Shown: piece by piece, positions 1 through 12,600 of the stretch | Layout of the letters: the number at the start of each line of letters is the position of its first letter | Position numbering within the stretch: position 1 is the stretch's first letter | DNA from: Meandrina meandrites | Taxonomy: Eukaryota; Cnidaria; Anthozoa; Scleractinia; Meandrinidae | Direction: 5' to 3' | Length of the DNA stretch: 64,000 nt | Assembly (NCBI GenBank): GCA_963693305.1 | Contig: OY855908.1 | Location: 27,730,305-27,794,304, forward strand | Position numbers and translations under genes: made by a program | Notes under the pieces: generated by a model | Database searches by the model: none | What the model was told of the DNA's origin: nothing | What the model saw: only the letters and a program-made list of their open reading frames with translations

Positions 1-1130
1 ACTTTCTGGGAAAGCTTGGGCGAGCTAGGCATATTAAACTGATCCGGAAGATTCTTGGAAAAGCAACAGCTGAGCTAAGCAGCTAAAATCTTTTGTGGTT
101 TTTCCTCCTAGAAAAAAAATGTTATTTATGTAGATATGTAGATAAAACCCCGCATCAATGTACTCAAGGGTGGAACAAAACCATTCCACATTAAAATGAT
201 TGTGTTTTCGCATTTGACATTTTCTCTTATGCACAAACACGTCACAGTAATCCCTTTCAGTTATATTTATTTATTCTTACATTTTACAACTGTGCATCAG
301 TCTTGAATCCCTGAACATTACATTGAAACTTTCAACTTCAACATTGTCGACGGTTCAGCGACAAGAGCGAGTTAACCACACTTCTACAACTAGATTGTTT
401 TTGTTTACTTCATATTTGTGCTTAAAAATTGAACCTTTTCTTTATATTACTCTTGTGTTCTTCAACTCTAGTTGTTCTTGTTTTCACGCTTGTCTGCAGT
501 GGACTGAGCACGCGCAGCAAAGCCTCCTTTCTCCACCCCGCCGCCATGTTGTTTTGCCTCAGCTCTCTGAATACGAGCCGCATCTTCTTTAGTCATTGGG
601 TTCTTGGGTTCTCCACCAGACTTTTGTCCTCCTTCCTTGTCCATTCTTCAGCTTTTTTATTCGCAAATTCACTACAAAAAGAAAATAGGAAATGTACAAA
701 CAATATTCCTTCCATTATTCCTCGTGAAATATTTTCGCCAAATGCGCTCCTATAATATTACAACATTATAATTTCGAACCCCTTTACACGTAGATAAGGA
801 AAACTGGCTGTAACCGAAGGCATCGATGACAGTATCCTTAAGAAAACGTTGACTCTAGTAACCATGCTGTATTAAAGCTGACTACATGGTTTATTTGAAA
901 ATCAGTCATCATGGAATTTAACTGCGGACAGCTTCGGCTCGAGTAGTTTTCGCTACAGAGGCGACTGAAAGGGAAAAAAATGTCTCCGACTGAAATCATG
1001 TTGCAGTAAAGCAACTACTTTTGTATTAATTCTACTGTCTCGTGAATTTGTCTTTTGAAGCGTTTCACCTGTTCAGATAAAATGAAAATTTCGATCGATG
1101 GATTTCTTATATCGATGCTTCGATGCAGCT
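1..1130. other. No gene identified
   Basis: AT-rich sequence with only short unsupported open frames. It lies outside the duplicated unit. Confidence 0.5.
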
Positions 1131-1144
1131 CAAGCTAGAAGACA

Positions 1145-1295
1145 TGTTACAATATGGCCGGACCTTTTTAAGTATCAGTACGATTAATTCCCTCTCGGAT
1201 AATTGTCTGCAGCATAGTTTTTATTGCAATTTCCAATGAAACCGGAAAAAAAGGAAAAGATCGCTGAATCATTTCTCTTAAAGGACATTCGGTGA
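1145..1295 (+). pseudogene. Truncated copy of the 19112 reading frame
   Basis: Aligns with 19299-19444, including CATTTCTCT and AAGGACATTCGGTGAAC, but lacks the 5' half with the start codon and has frame-changing differences. Confidence 0.45.
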
Positions 1296-1536
1296 ACTTT
1301 GCAGAATATAGCTACAAATCCACAGCCCTTTATCAAAGCGGCCGCCTTCACTTAATGGCATTTGTCTGGCTAATATTTATTATTCAACCGAAATACACGC
1401 CCAAAGAAGAATAAAAAGCACTTACGTACCTCGAGCAAGTTGCAATAAAATGAGCTTTAGGTGTACTTCTGAAGCCTTCCACCAACGTTTCTCCTTGGCG
1501 AATGCTGGGAGTAATATACATTCAGATGCTTTTCAG

Positions 1537-2165
1537 CTATAAATAATAATCGTTTCCGAGAAAATTACGTCAGCATGAAATTATATACGGCTTGCTGTTT
1601 TCTCGGAAAGACACTTCACTTAACATAAACAGAGCCCTGAAACAATGATCACTCTGATCACCCAAATGTACCATTATTTGTTTGCTTGTTTCTTTGTTTT
1701 GACAGCGGCTTAACATGTAATGTTTTAAGGGAAATGGCCCATGTTATATTGCTAACCTTTTCAAATCCCGAGTCACTCCATATAATCTTAGAAGTAATGG
1801 GCTAAACGAAGAACAGAGTTCTTATAATAGCAGATTCGTTCACGGTTCGTATTCATATATCATCTCTTGTATTTGGAACCAGCTGCCATCAGTTGTATAA
1901 AACGCACCCGACTGTGTCATCTTTTAACAGACTTTTTAACAAGTTGAATTTTAACAGCTGCTATTGAAGCACTTGCCTTTAATGTTAATCAGACATTTTT
2001 AGCTTTTTAGATCTTTTAATATTGTTTTATAATATGTAGTTTTTAGATCTTTTAATAAGAAAATCATGTAAGCATAAAATTATATACGGCTTGCTGTTTT
2101 CTCGGAAAGGCACTTCACCTAACATAAACAGAGCCCTGAAACAATGACCGCTCTGATTACCTGTG
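1537..2165. repeat. Direct repeat flanking a local insertion
   Basis: A block containing GCTTGCTGTTTTCTCGGAAA and ACATAAACAGAGCCCTGAAA occurs at about 1570-1660 and again at about 2065-2160. Unit 2 has it once (about 19735-19815), so unit 1 gained a repeated copy plus about 400 bp. Confidence 0.55.
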
Positions 2166-2416
2166 GGCGACTCTGCAAAGGTGCATCCCGTTTTGCCAAA
2201 ACTTTCAACGTTGCCGTTAATTGCAAATATGAATTAGCTATAGTGTTAAGTTTCCACAAGATTAAATTTCTCTTGGTTTCAACTGACATTCACTTCGCTT
2301 GATTGCCCAACGGGCACTAGGGCATTTTTTTTTCTTTTTTTTTTTTTGCTTTACGCTCGACGGACTGTGAAAATAAATAGGGACTGCTTGTAGCCTAACC
2401 AGGCTAAAATGGCTTA

Positions 2417-2689
2417 TTGCACTTTGCGAATTTGTACTTTGCGAAATCTATACTTTGCGAATTGAAAAATCTGTACTTTGCGAAATGAGAAATCTGTACT
2501 TTGCGAATTGAGAAATCTGTACTTTGCGGATTGAGAAATCTGTCACCTTTGCGAATTGAAAAATCTGTACTTTGCGAATTGAAAAATCTGTACTTTGCGG
2601 ATTGAGAAATCTGTACTTTGCGAATTGAAAAATCTGTACTTTGCGGATTGAGAAATCTGTACTTTGCGAAGTGAACAATCTGTACTTCT
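2417..2689 (-). repeat. Minisatellite, about 23-bp unit
   Basis: About 12 copies of a unit close to CTGTACTTTGCGAATTGAG. It creates artificial open frames on the minus strand (YRFFNSQSTDFSIRKVQ-type repeats). The equivalent place in unit 2 (about 20130-20200) has no array, so it expanded or was inserted after the duplication. Confidence 0.8.
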
Positions 2690-2699
2690 ACCGTCATGT

Positions 2700-3736
2700 T
2701 CGTTAACGTATCGATATAACTGCGATAGGGAACTTGCTGTTGCCAGTAGGTTTTGTGGCAATTACAAAACACATAATTACATAACTGCGTTTTGTTTCTA
2801 TTTAAACTCACAATTCCGGTCGAAATGCATATACCTAGCTTTCGGAATCATGAATAATCTCGTCCCTAGTCGTCCATTTTTCTTTTGGTACCAAGAAAGC
2901 GGATTCTGTCTTATTTGGAGTTTTTGAGCATGTGCAGAGTGTTCATTTTCGATTGTCAGCCAACCAGGTTTGACCAGAAGCGATCGGAAGTCTATAATGT
3001 GTCAGCTTTCTTGGTATTGACCAAAAGAAAATCAGGCTCAGGGATCGAGATTGAAACTCCTTGGTGTATTACTTCCAGCATTTTTTTTTTAACCAATCAA
3101 AATCGTTCCTGCAATGAAATTCTCTAAAATTTTCGAGAGTCACTCGTTTCGACAAGCTTGCGTAGAAAGGAGCGGAGACTGACTCGAGGCATACATGAGT
3201 ATTATCTCAGGGCAGTGCATAATCACCCAACTGACATGTGCTTTGGGATAAATAATGGACTTTTGATACTCTTCAACTCAAATGAAACCTTAATTTACGA
3301 CGCAGGGCTGTGTACATCCTATGTCGTTATTCTGTCGCTATTCTATTCTATTCTGCCATTGCGTTATCGCCCCAATCCTGTATTGCTTTACATATATTAA
3401 TTGTTAATCTGTATTACAAATCAAACTCCGCTCAGTCAGGAGTATACTGAATAACCCGTAAAACGGGCAGATATATTTTCACGATATTTTTCTTATGAGA
3501 GACTGGTCAAATAAGTTTAATATCTGCACAGCCTTTCGACTTTCTGCCGTGTTTATAATTGTAAAATTTAAAAGGAAACGTATCAACTGCAACATGACAA
3601 CGAGTTTTGTCAATATATCAAGCTCAGCCTTTACACTTTCTGTTGTGTTTTATATTTAAAATAAGGAACCTTCCATCGACTGCAACACAACACTGTAACG
3701 AGTTTTGTCAATATACCAGGCATGGGGTTTTCACAC
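2700..3736. other. Duplicated intergenic DNA without a supported gene
   Basis: Aligns in order with about 20200-21190. Short open frames here are not conserved in both copies. Short repeated phrases (TTTGTCAATATA, AACTGCAACA) recur twice inside each copy. Confidence 0.5.
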
Positions 3737-3872
3737 AACCGGGGGCGTTCTGCGTCAGGTGCAATGTTCATTGAGACTGATGTAAGCAAACAATAGACAA
3801 AGAACATGCAGCATGTGACTTAAACAATGCAAACGAAGCCGGCAGATAAAAATAGCTCGGCTTATGCAACTA
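3737..3872 (+). promoter_or_regulatory. Displaced promoter-proximal region of gene 1
   Basis: This stretch aligns with 21190-21320, the DNA just upstream of gene 2, including the run leading to the GCGTGACAA site. In gene 2 the block ends with TATAAAA, 68 bp before the start codon; here the same place reads TATGCAA. The matching DNA resumes only at 6624, after a 2.74-kb insertion. Promoter function is inferred from position. Confidence 0.5.
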
Positions 3873-3881
3873 GCGTGACAA

Positions 3882-6623
3882 AACAGGAGGAGATTCTGTT
3901 GCTGCCATGCGCTGACCGCGGATCGCAGACCGTGGATCGCTGCCGCATGAATCAATTACCGCCAGAACGAACGTTGCGTGACAAGTGCGTGACAACCGCG
4001 AAATGAACATGTCGACATCACTGCTTCTGTTCATTGCTTGTCTCCTTGCGCTCAAACTTGTCCAGAGCGGAAAAAATGCTGCAGTGATATGCGCTATATG
4101 CAAAAAAACGCTTCAAATCAAAGCCTCGCGTGCAAACTCGGCCGGCGCACAGTTTTCTAGCCGACATAAAGCAATGCTTTGGATCAAACTTGGTCGTGGA
4201 TGAAGACAGCCGGATATGCAGCACGTGCAGGGCTGCGATAAGTAAACATAGGAAGACTGGAGAAACATTTGAACACGTAAGTACTCATATTTATTAAAAA
4301 AAACCCGTTACAATGAAGCATTTGGTAAAACAGACATTTAGGTACTACTGCAAAGTATCCCTGGGGAAAAAAAATATACATTTTTTTATTGACAGTTGAC
4401 GGGCTCCACTTGTAAGACCAGCACCCCAACAAACTCTCTCTACTGTCTCTACGCAAACCGATAATCACCCCACAACGGCATTTGAACAGCTAAAGTGGCG
4501 TGTCGAAGACACACGTTTTGGAGAGGTACTCCGTGCCCCAGATGGCCACACCCTCTTACCACCCATCTACAATGAAGTAGCTCAAGGAACTGCAAAGAGA
4601 CTGAATGATCTTGTCACAGAAGCAATTGCTAAGAAATACCAAATTGTACTTATTATTGATGATTACACCGCTATCCACAATATTAGAAGGCCGACTACTA
4701 TTCAATCTTGTAATCCCAAATCTACGTGTACCATTCTTGTTAAGTTATTTAGGAACATCCTTGCCATACCGGCCTGTCCTGCAACTAACTACCACTCTCT
4801 CAAAGCTTTGGATATTCCAGCTGTTGTAAACTCTGTCTCTGGCCCTGCAGCAATGTACAAACTTTCTCAATCTTACTCTTCTATGATGCCTAGTTGGATC
4901 CGGAACTGCTTTTTCAACCCAGAGCTTGAAAGGCATCGCTTGTCATCACATCAATACTGCCAACATGACTCCGTCAGAACCATGCGTCAAATGCAGGATG
5001 TCCACTTGGTGGATTTTGTAGAGTTAAATCTTAAGAGCAATGATGACTTTGATGCTGCATTTGACATTGTGCTCAGTACAAATCTTTTAGAATATCTAAA
5101 GCACTTCCTTCGTTCTCAACCTGGTGACTGGCCTGCACAATTCTACTCCAGACAAATCATCTATGAAACCCTTTAAAAATACTACAAACATGCTGAAGCA
5201 TCCTCTACATCACAATCTCAACCACAGTCCTCTTCTGCGACAGCTCACTCAGACCACAGCTACACTCTGTCATATCCCTCTGGACCTGAAAAAGAGAATG
5301 GAACTGTCAACTCTGATCAACCTGCTATTCTTTCTTTAATGCCATGCATTGGACCTCTCCACATTTCACTCAATGGCCAGGAAACACTATTCGACGAATT
5401 TAGAGACTTTTTTGAAATCATCTACACTAAACTATTTCCAAAGAGCAAACATGCTAAGAACCCCAAGCCTTGGCGTATAAGCCTAATTTTGGAGGTAGTC
5501 TATGGTGGATGGCTCTATATCAGAGAGTCTGTTAGAGAGAAATTTATTGCCTTTAAGGATATAGAGTATCAAACCCTCCTAACTCTTCTGGATAATTAAT
5601 TAATTTATCAAGAAGTAATTTTGTATGCAAATGCACCAAATGTGAAGTGGGGGAAATATGTTTTATACATTTGACCCTGAAAACAGGGTATTGCTCCAAT
5701 TTTGACAATAATCTCGATTTTTGTCAGTGATCAAAGCAGCAAAAATATAAATAATACATATAGCACTCAAAGTCTTCCAAGGAATCTTATTGGATATATG
5801 TGTATATGTTGCATAATGAAGGAAAATTATCATCAGGAATGTCAATAAATATGTCACAATTAGCTTGTCTAAGCCTGATCTTTAAATATCACTCGATGCC
5901 ACCGATTGTTGTTTACTTGAAATGTTTATACCTAGTGCACAGAATGAACATTAAAATCAACCATTGTACAGCAAGTCCAACGCAGGTGAGACGGATGTCA
6001 AGATCAGTGAACTTGCCTTGGAGTAAAAGGGCATGGAGAGATCTAAAGGATTTTAACATGAACCCGAATTTTACTTATTTTCTTTGGACAATATCCGATA
6101 CAAACATTCTTTTCTTGAAAAATTCCTGCCCATTTTTCGTTGGATATGCGTGTAGATTTTGAGTTAGACAAGCAGAAGTGTTTCCCTATTCCGAGGTTTA
6201 CGGCGATGGAGGGTTTTCAAAGACAACATTATTCACGAGTTCGTGTAATTGATGTGCATAGTTCGACCAATGAAACAATATTCAAAGCATAGTTACTCAC
6301 CTTTTGGCGTGTGTAAGCGAAAGCATGCCCCTTAGGCTTTATAGCGTGGTAGGGAACAACTGCCTTCCTGATGGCAGCGGCCGCCATATTGACCAAAACC
6401 CTTTTCTCCTCAGAGCACTTCAACGCAGTTTGCCATCGTTAAACCTCAAAACAATACGTCTACTAGGTTTGATAAAGTCTAATGTACCGTCCTCTATACA
6501 AAGTGATATAGCTCAGAAGCTGGTATAAAGAGGTTAAACTACGGCCATAAAAAGGTAAACATTCATTTCTCTCGTGCGAAAAGTGATCGCAACTGCGCAT
6601 GCGCAACCGCCGCTCCTCCTGTT
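3882..6623 (+). mobile_element. 2.74-kb DNA transposon with 11-bp inverted ends and 9-bp target duplication
   Basis: The left end AACAGGAGGAG (3882-3892) is the exact inverse of the right end CTCCTCCTGTT (6613-6623). Both sides are flanked by GCGTGACAA (3873-3881 and 6624-6632). In the gene 2 paralogue the same flank has one GCGTGACAA (21321-21329), which is the empty site. A 9-bp duplication is typical of Mutator-like elements, but 8-9 bp also occurs in other superfamilies, so the class is open. The element carries the broken two-part gene at 4045-5599. The tail 5600-6612 shows no further coding sequence I can support. Confidence 0.75.
4045..5599 (+). pseudogene. Broken gene carried by the 2.74-kb transposon
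   Basis: The first part (about 4045-4276) has CAIC and, in another frame after a frameshift near 4165, ICSTC, giving two CxxC pairs of a possible zinc-binding domain, and ends at GTAAGT. The second part (about 4397-5599) is one frame containing FEQLKWRVEDTRFGEVLRAP, a VLIIDDYTAIHNIRRPTT stretch, and a C-terminal segment ending LLTLLDN. This frame is interrupted by a TAA at 5174-5176. I do not recognise the family with certainty; the IIDDY region recalls a transposon-associated domain of unknown function common in cnidarians. It is probably the transposase-like gene of the element, now inactive through at least one frameshift and one stop. Confidence 0.55.
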
Positions 6624-6688
6624 GCGTGACAAGACAACGAGCTGTATTTGAATTGGCGTGGCCACAAGAAGCTCTTCTGCACGAACAC

Positions 6689-9600
6689 ATGATGAAGGTT
6701 GTTCTTTATTTTGCCATCTTTAGCTTTATTCAGCATGCAGTTGGTAAGTACTGAACTACTAAATGAAGTTATGTCACTAAATAAATATAAAGGTTAGTTT
6801 TTGCTAGGCCCGCTTCAAACATCGACCTTTACATGATGTCCCGACTCTAAAATGCCTATTTGGTTTGACGTAGATAATTAAGTTCGGTAGTCGAACCTTT
6901 TCACGTGCCCATCGAACTCATTCTGCGCCCAGAGAAAAGCAATAACTTCTCCAGTGCACACTTTATGGAGCGGAGAAAAACACTGTTCAATGGGAAAGTA
7001 TATCTATTTTGGGTAAGATAAAATACAAGTAGCAGCTTTTGAAGAACAGACTTCGGTCAAATTTCTTTATTATCTGAGTTTTACTATGTACTGCCTTTAG
7101 CTTCTAGTCTTGTTTTTGTTTCTCTCTATTATTCCTCAGTAACAGGTGGTACAGGATGCGAATGTAATCCGATGATTATAGAGAGTTCGAAAGCTGGAAT
7201 CGAAGAAAATCTTGATTGCATGACCGCGTTCATGACAGCGCACTCGCCAATCACAAACCCCCTTACATTTACAAAACAATAGCGTCATTAATGCATTCGA
7301 TTCCGCACATGTAAATACCAAATTAAAGTCGAATGTACTCAAGTGCAACGTTTGAACCGAACGTTATGAATATTGGTTTTTCGTTTGGTTTTCTTCTAGC
7401 AGCATTTTTAACAAAGATGAAAGCTTTTGTAGTTTCTTTTCCGTATATTTTCCTGTTTGCATATTATTTATTTACTAATGACGTCACAAATTTTGATCCC
7501 CCTGTGTGACTCAGACAAACGAATAGCTCTCCGTAAGATCAATGTATGGGAAAGCGGAGTTGACGAGCAATTCGGAGCCGTACAAAGCGATTGTTTTCAC
7601 AACGTTTTGGCCAGTCCGGCTCAGAATTCCATAAAATATATTAATTATACCGCTGGGGAGAGCTAAAAGTGCTAAACCGGTGGTTTAAATCTTAAGGTTG
7701 GTCGAACAGAGCGGATGTCTACACATTCCCACATTTAATTTGCACGTAGGCCCTGCTAAATTCTACTCATAACAAAAAAATTATTTGTACGAGAAATTCA
7801 GGAGATTCAAGCAGCCCTAAGAGGTTCATTTGTGCAACACAACAGAGCTGACCATGGTTCTCAACTAAGCCGCACAAAGCTGTCATGCCAGGAAAAATTA
7901 AACAAAGAAGAGCTCGTGCTGCCTTGACCTGAGAGGTCAATTTCGTTTCGCAAGTTTCGGCGGCAAAGATCGAACCCGGGTATCTGTAACTGCAGTCTGC
8001 TATAATTATGGGAATGAAAACAGCTTTGTTAAAATCAAAGTTCTTTAAACTGCAACGGTTTACGCTGTAACTGATTTCATCATTACAAAAGCGTCTGAAT
8101 AGCGTACTATTTTTCCCTTTAATCTCTATCATTCGTCCCTTGCGCTTGTGCCATGAAATTCGGGAATTTCTGGTAATCGATGTTTTTCTCAGGGCTTGAA
8201 TAAAGCCAACATACATGCAGTACTATTTGTGAATCTTTTTCTCTGTATTCTCATAGTAAGTCGCTATCCTCCGCTAAAATTTCGTGGCATCAAGAGTAAT
8301 TTTGTAGTGGAACGTCATTGCGGGTCCTTGAATAGTTCATCAATTTTGTTTTTTTTTTTTTCGAAACCTTTTATCTGTTTACACTTAACGAAGCAACGTG
8401 TTTCATAGCGGAGCTCCTGCGCGCGAAGCGCGCCAGCGGAGCACCATGGGTAAGAATTTTTGGTAAACCCATGAGGCCAAGAAAATTTGGTGCGTACGCC
8501 CGTCCGCCCGCCCGCGCGTACAGACTCTCGGGGGGGGGAGTGGAGTCCTAAGGCAGCCCGACCGGGGATGGGGGGAGGAGAATAGGCTGAGAGAGATGAG
8601 GAGCAGATGAATTGAATCTCTACTTATCCCTACTTACGTACGTAAACAGAGCTTACAACTTTGATCAATTGACAGCTGTCAAATCAAGGTATCCGCTGAC
8701 CAGTATCACGTGGCCATCTCGCGGGCTCACATGTGGAGCTCATCGAGGTCACGTGTTTTTATGAAGTTGACCGCTGACCAGATGATGGTTTTCTAGTTGA
8801 TCGCGGGCTCAAGCCCTAAAACAGTGCAAACTCAAGTAAAAAAAATAATAAATAGGAGCTCCGCTTTTAGGCCTGCCTAAATCTATATATTATCTACCAT
8901 TATTCAAGTGTATCAAAAGTGTAGGTCACGAATATTTCCTTTCTTGACTTTTTTTTTCTTGTCTACAATACATCGCATACTTTTTGCCCCGAATTCTCCA
9001 ACTCTTTTAGCGATTCCGGCCATTTGTCTGGATATCTTGATTCTGTTTTGCACTCACCCCAACAGCAGTGTTTAGTGCCCACCATTTCTCTTATTTCTAG
9101 AACGATAAACCGAAGAATTGACTAAAATTCTCGCTTTTAGGTTCACAACCGCGGCTCCCGCTCAAACATTTGCTTTATTTTGATCGCAGTGTTTGTCTGA
9201 CTCTGTGCGGGGGGTGTCATGGGATCTTTGGTTATAACGCAATCCTTACCTTGTATGTCAACGACAGATGCCGGCCCAGCGGAGTGTCACGCTTGTAGTG
9301 AGGGAGATGCAGTCGCTTGCTCCGCGAGTCAGGTAAAGCAGACATGTGCTACAGACCCAAACTCACTTGGCACAACCCATTGCGGCTCAATGCTGGGAAA
9401 ATTTCAGAACCAGTCTGGAAGTATCGTTGAAGGCTTTATTCGTGGATGTATTGACTGTGCAGGTAATTAAATTTAATAATGGTACGTTACTACTTGGGAG
9501 GATTAAGACGACTCACGAACAACCGCCGACCTGAACAAATTGCCTTTTTATTCAAGTGGTCCAAGCTAGAGCTCCGGCCGGGATCACTGTGCTGTGTTCT

Positions 9601-12600
9601 TAAGAATGCAATGCCCAGTACAAGCTAGACTGAATGCTAGGTGTCAACCCTGCGAAGGATTATAATCACTTTCAAAGGTCGTTGGCACGGCAACCCCCAC
9701 TGGATAGCGCAATGCTCTCGAACTTCTTGTGCAGTCAGTGTGTTTCAATTTGTAAGCAAAAATAGGTAGCATTCGGAGACATTGTTTTTTTTTTCTTGCA
9801 ATGCAACATTGGAAAGGGGGAGAGGGGGAATTACTAAATATTTTCACGTTTCAAGTGAAAAAAAAATCAGCAAGTGCGCCAAGATTTTGTCATTGGTTGT
9901 AGCATTCATTCCTGACCAGGGTGGAACAGAAATAACTCTTGTCTCCTCATGCAACGTAAACCGGATAGTCGGTTACTAGGCTTGACTCAGACTTGACCAT
10001 CTTTTCCATAATATAATCTTAGATCATTGCTTTAATTTATTTTCCAGACAAAGAAGCAGCGTGTTTCGCCCTTGGCGGCGCTCTTAAGGCACAGAAAATG
10101 TGGACCTTGAAGAAGTGCGAGATTGAGTGTTGTACTGATAATAACTGTAACAACCAGAATGTGACGCTGTCACAAGCTCCTATATCTGTGTTTTATACAG
10201 ACGGTAAATACTAAACATTTTAGAAGTTGTGTATTCATTGAAGGGTTGAAAACTAAAATTTTGGAGCGCTCGCCATTTGGGCGAGTGACCTTCGAGGTGC
10301 ACTCGCCCAGATAATTGTTCACTCGCCCAGTCTCCTAGCTCCACACAAACACAGGAAGCACTAAGCCCCCCTCTGTCCTTCGCCCACTAACATAAAATAC
10401 CCAACTTAAATTTATAAAAGGTATCAGACAGAACAACTTTCACCGAGTAAAGTTATTCGCCACAAAATGTCAAAAATAGGGATGGTTTGACGTTGCCATG
10501 GCGGCATCCATTTAGAGCTGCGGTAGAATCAACCTCGTTCCCAGGGTCTCTCTCTCCCCGCCCTCGTTCCTAGGGTCTCTCTCTCCCCGGGAACGAGGTT
10601 GCGGTAGAATGCCCGAGACCAGGAGCCCATGAGTCATCCTTTGTTTCAGATTGCACACCGGAATGTGAAGAAGGTGTGAGGTCGGTCAAAGCTCTGCTGT
10701 GACTTGCTATTATATATAAATTTACTTCGTTTTCCACAGCTGTTTGGACAAAACAGTGCCATGCGTGCACAGAGCGAGATGATGCTACTTGCCGGGAAAA
10801 TCAGCAAAGCCAAACCTGTGCTACGGATCCAAACTCACTCGGTATAACTGAGTGTTTTTCCGCGGCGACCAAATACCGAGACATGTCTGGGAACGTTCAA
10901 GAGGGCTTAATTCGAGGATGCGTTGATTGTACAAGTAAGTAAGCTTTAATTTATCACAAACAAGTCCAGAACTGATTTTTTTTACATTGTATGCCGTATA
11001 ATACTGATGTTAGCTTGTAGAACAGGCCTTTTTTGCTAAGAGAGCTCTGGAAAATTTTGTTTGCGTATCTGGCTTCACCGCTAGTTCCCAGGCCGAATAC
11101 CGAATCCAAGATGGCGCTCGGTCGCACAACAAAATGCACTCGAACACTAAAAATACACCTGCGTAACCGGGTATACCCTTTCAGTGTCGTTAACTGTTTG
11201 TGACAAATCGAACGCCAAGACACGAAGAAATAATTATTGTCAATGAAATATAAAAAGTTGAAAATTGTAACCTCGAACCAAAAAGCGATGATAATGCCCG
11301 GCTGGTTGGCAGAACATGGGCAACAACACGGCAAAGGAAGCCATCGGGAGAAGAACATTGCCGTCGTTCTGGTACGAGCCAAGCGAAGCGTACCAGGAAG
11401 ACCCAGGGCTCAGAGGGCTATATTGCTGTACGGCCCTTGGTTGAAAGTATTTCGTATTATGTGAGTGGGTGGCATGGTGGCCTAATGGATAGTGCGCTGG
11501 ACTCCGGATCGGTTGGTCACTACGTTGTGCTCCTGAGCAAGACACGATCTCACAGTGCCAACCCAGGTGAATAATTCGGGATAAGCTCCGAACTGTTGGG
11601 CCACCACGCTTGAACGCAGACTTTACCTACCTACCTCATATTACATGTATGCTGTAATACTTTGACTTCATAGTTGTAGCTCGTTTGGATACTGAAATGG
11701 GTCAGAATTGGATCTAGCATTTTTGAAGAGGGAGGGTGACTGTTGCTATTGATATTGTTGTGTTTTTTCCTAATTCATTGCTATAGGTCGTGATAAGGCA
11801 GCGTGTTACGCTCTTGGTGGCTCTCTTACAGTACGTAAAAACTGGACATTGGAACAATGTGATATCGAGTGTTGTCAGGGTGTTAAATGTAACACGGGGA
11901 CCCCAACCCTGTCAAAAGCTGCTATACCTGTGTTTTTACAAACAGGTAATGCAAAATATAAATAATTGACTAATAAAAACTGTAAATGTGCGAAAAACGT
12001 TCGTTATGGGACTGCAAGGTTGTTGTTTTTCAGAGTTCGTATGTCCTCTTCTCCTCAGAGGCGTACGCACATTGCCCAACGAACTCTCTCCACACTAAAA
12101 GCCCCTTTGAGCTTTAGGGAAGGAGAAGGGAACGTATGTGTGACAAACATCAGTGATAGGGCGATCCTCGTTCACGTCATTGTTTGCATCTCGAATGCAG
12201 AAATACCATTTATCTAACAACAGATTTAAATAGATTTGGAAGGAAAGCTTCGAAATTGGCTTCAACTGACGATGCATCAAAAGTTGCAACATTCACAGGA
12301 GCGGATCGATACCGGTTTCCACCGTTTTACGGAAATCGGTCAGAATTTTCTATCCACTACAACACAGACTGATTGACATTGACGAAATAATCTGCTGTTT
12401 TGCAAGGCTTCATCCAAGGAGAATGGAACTATCAAATATTATGTCAGAATGAATCAACAATTCAGGAAAGGGGACTTAAGGAAGTTAGAATCGAAAAATT
12501 TTCCCAGGGTAGTACGCCCCCGGACCCCCCTACGAGCTTGCGCCTTCGGCGCTCGTTTTCTTGTAAATCGGTCAACTTTTTTCCAAGATCCGCACCTGAT

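Noticed and set aside
2417..2689. Possible CRISPR-like repeat array
   Set aside because: Units are contiguous without unique spacers, and the DNA is eukaryotic.
2404..2811. 135-codon minus-strand frame with repeated YRFFNSQSTDFSIRKVQ motifs
   Set aside because: It is the translation of a 23-bp minisatellite; three frames are open at once, and unit 2 lacks it.
3985..4203. A 72-codon frame whose start looks like a signal peptide, taken as a further LU leader
   Set aside because: It lies inside the inserted transposon, leads into CAIC and a frameshift, and has no LU partner exon.
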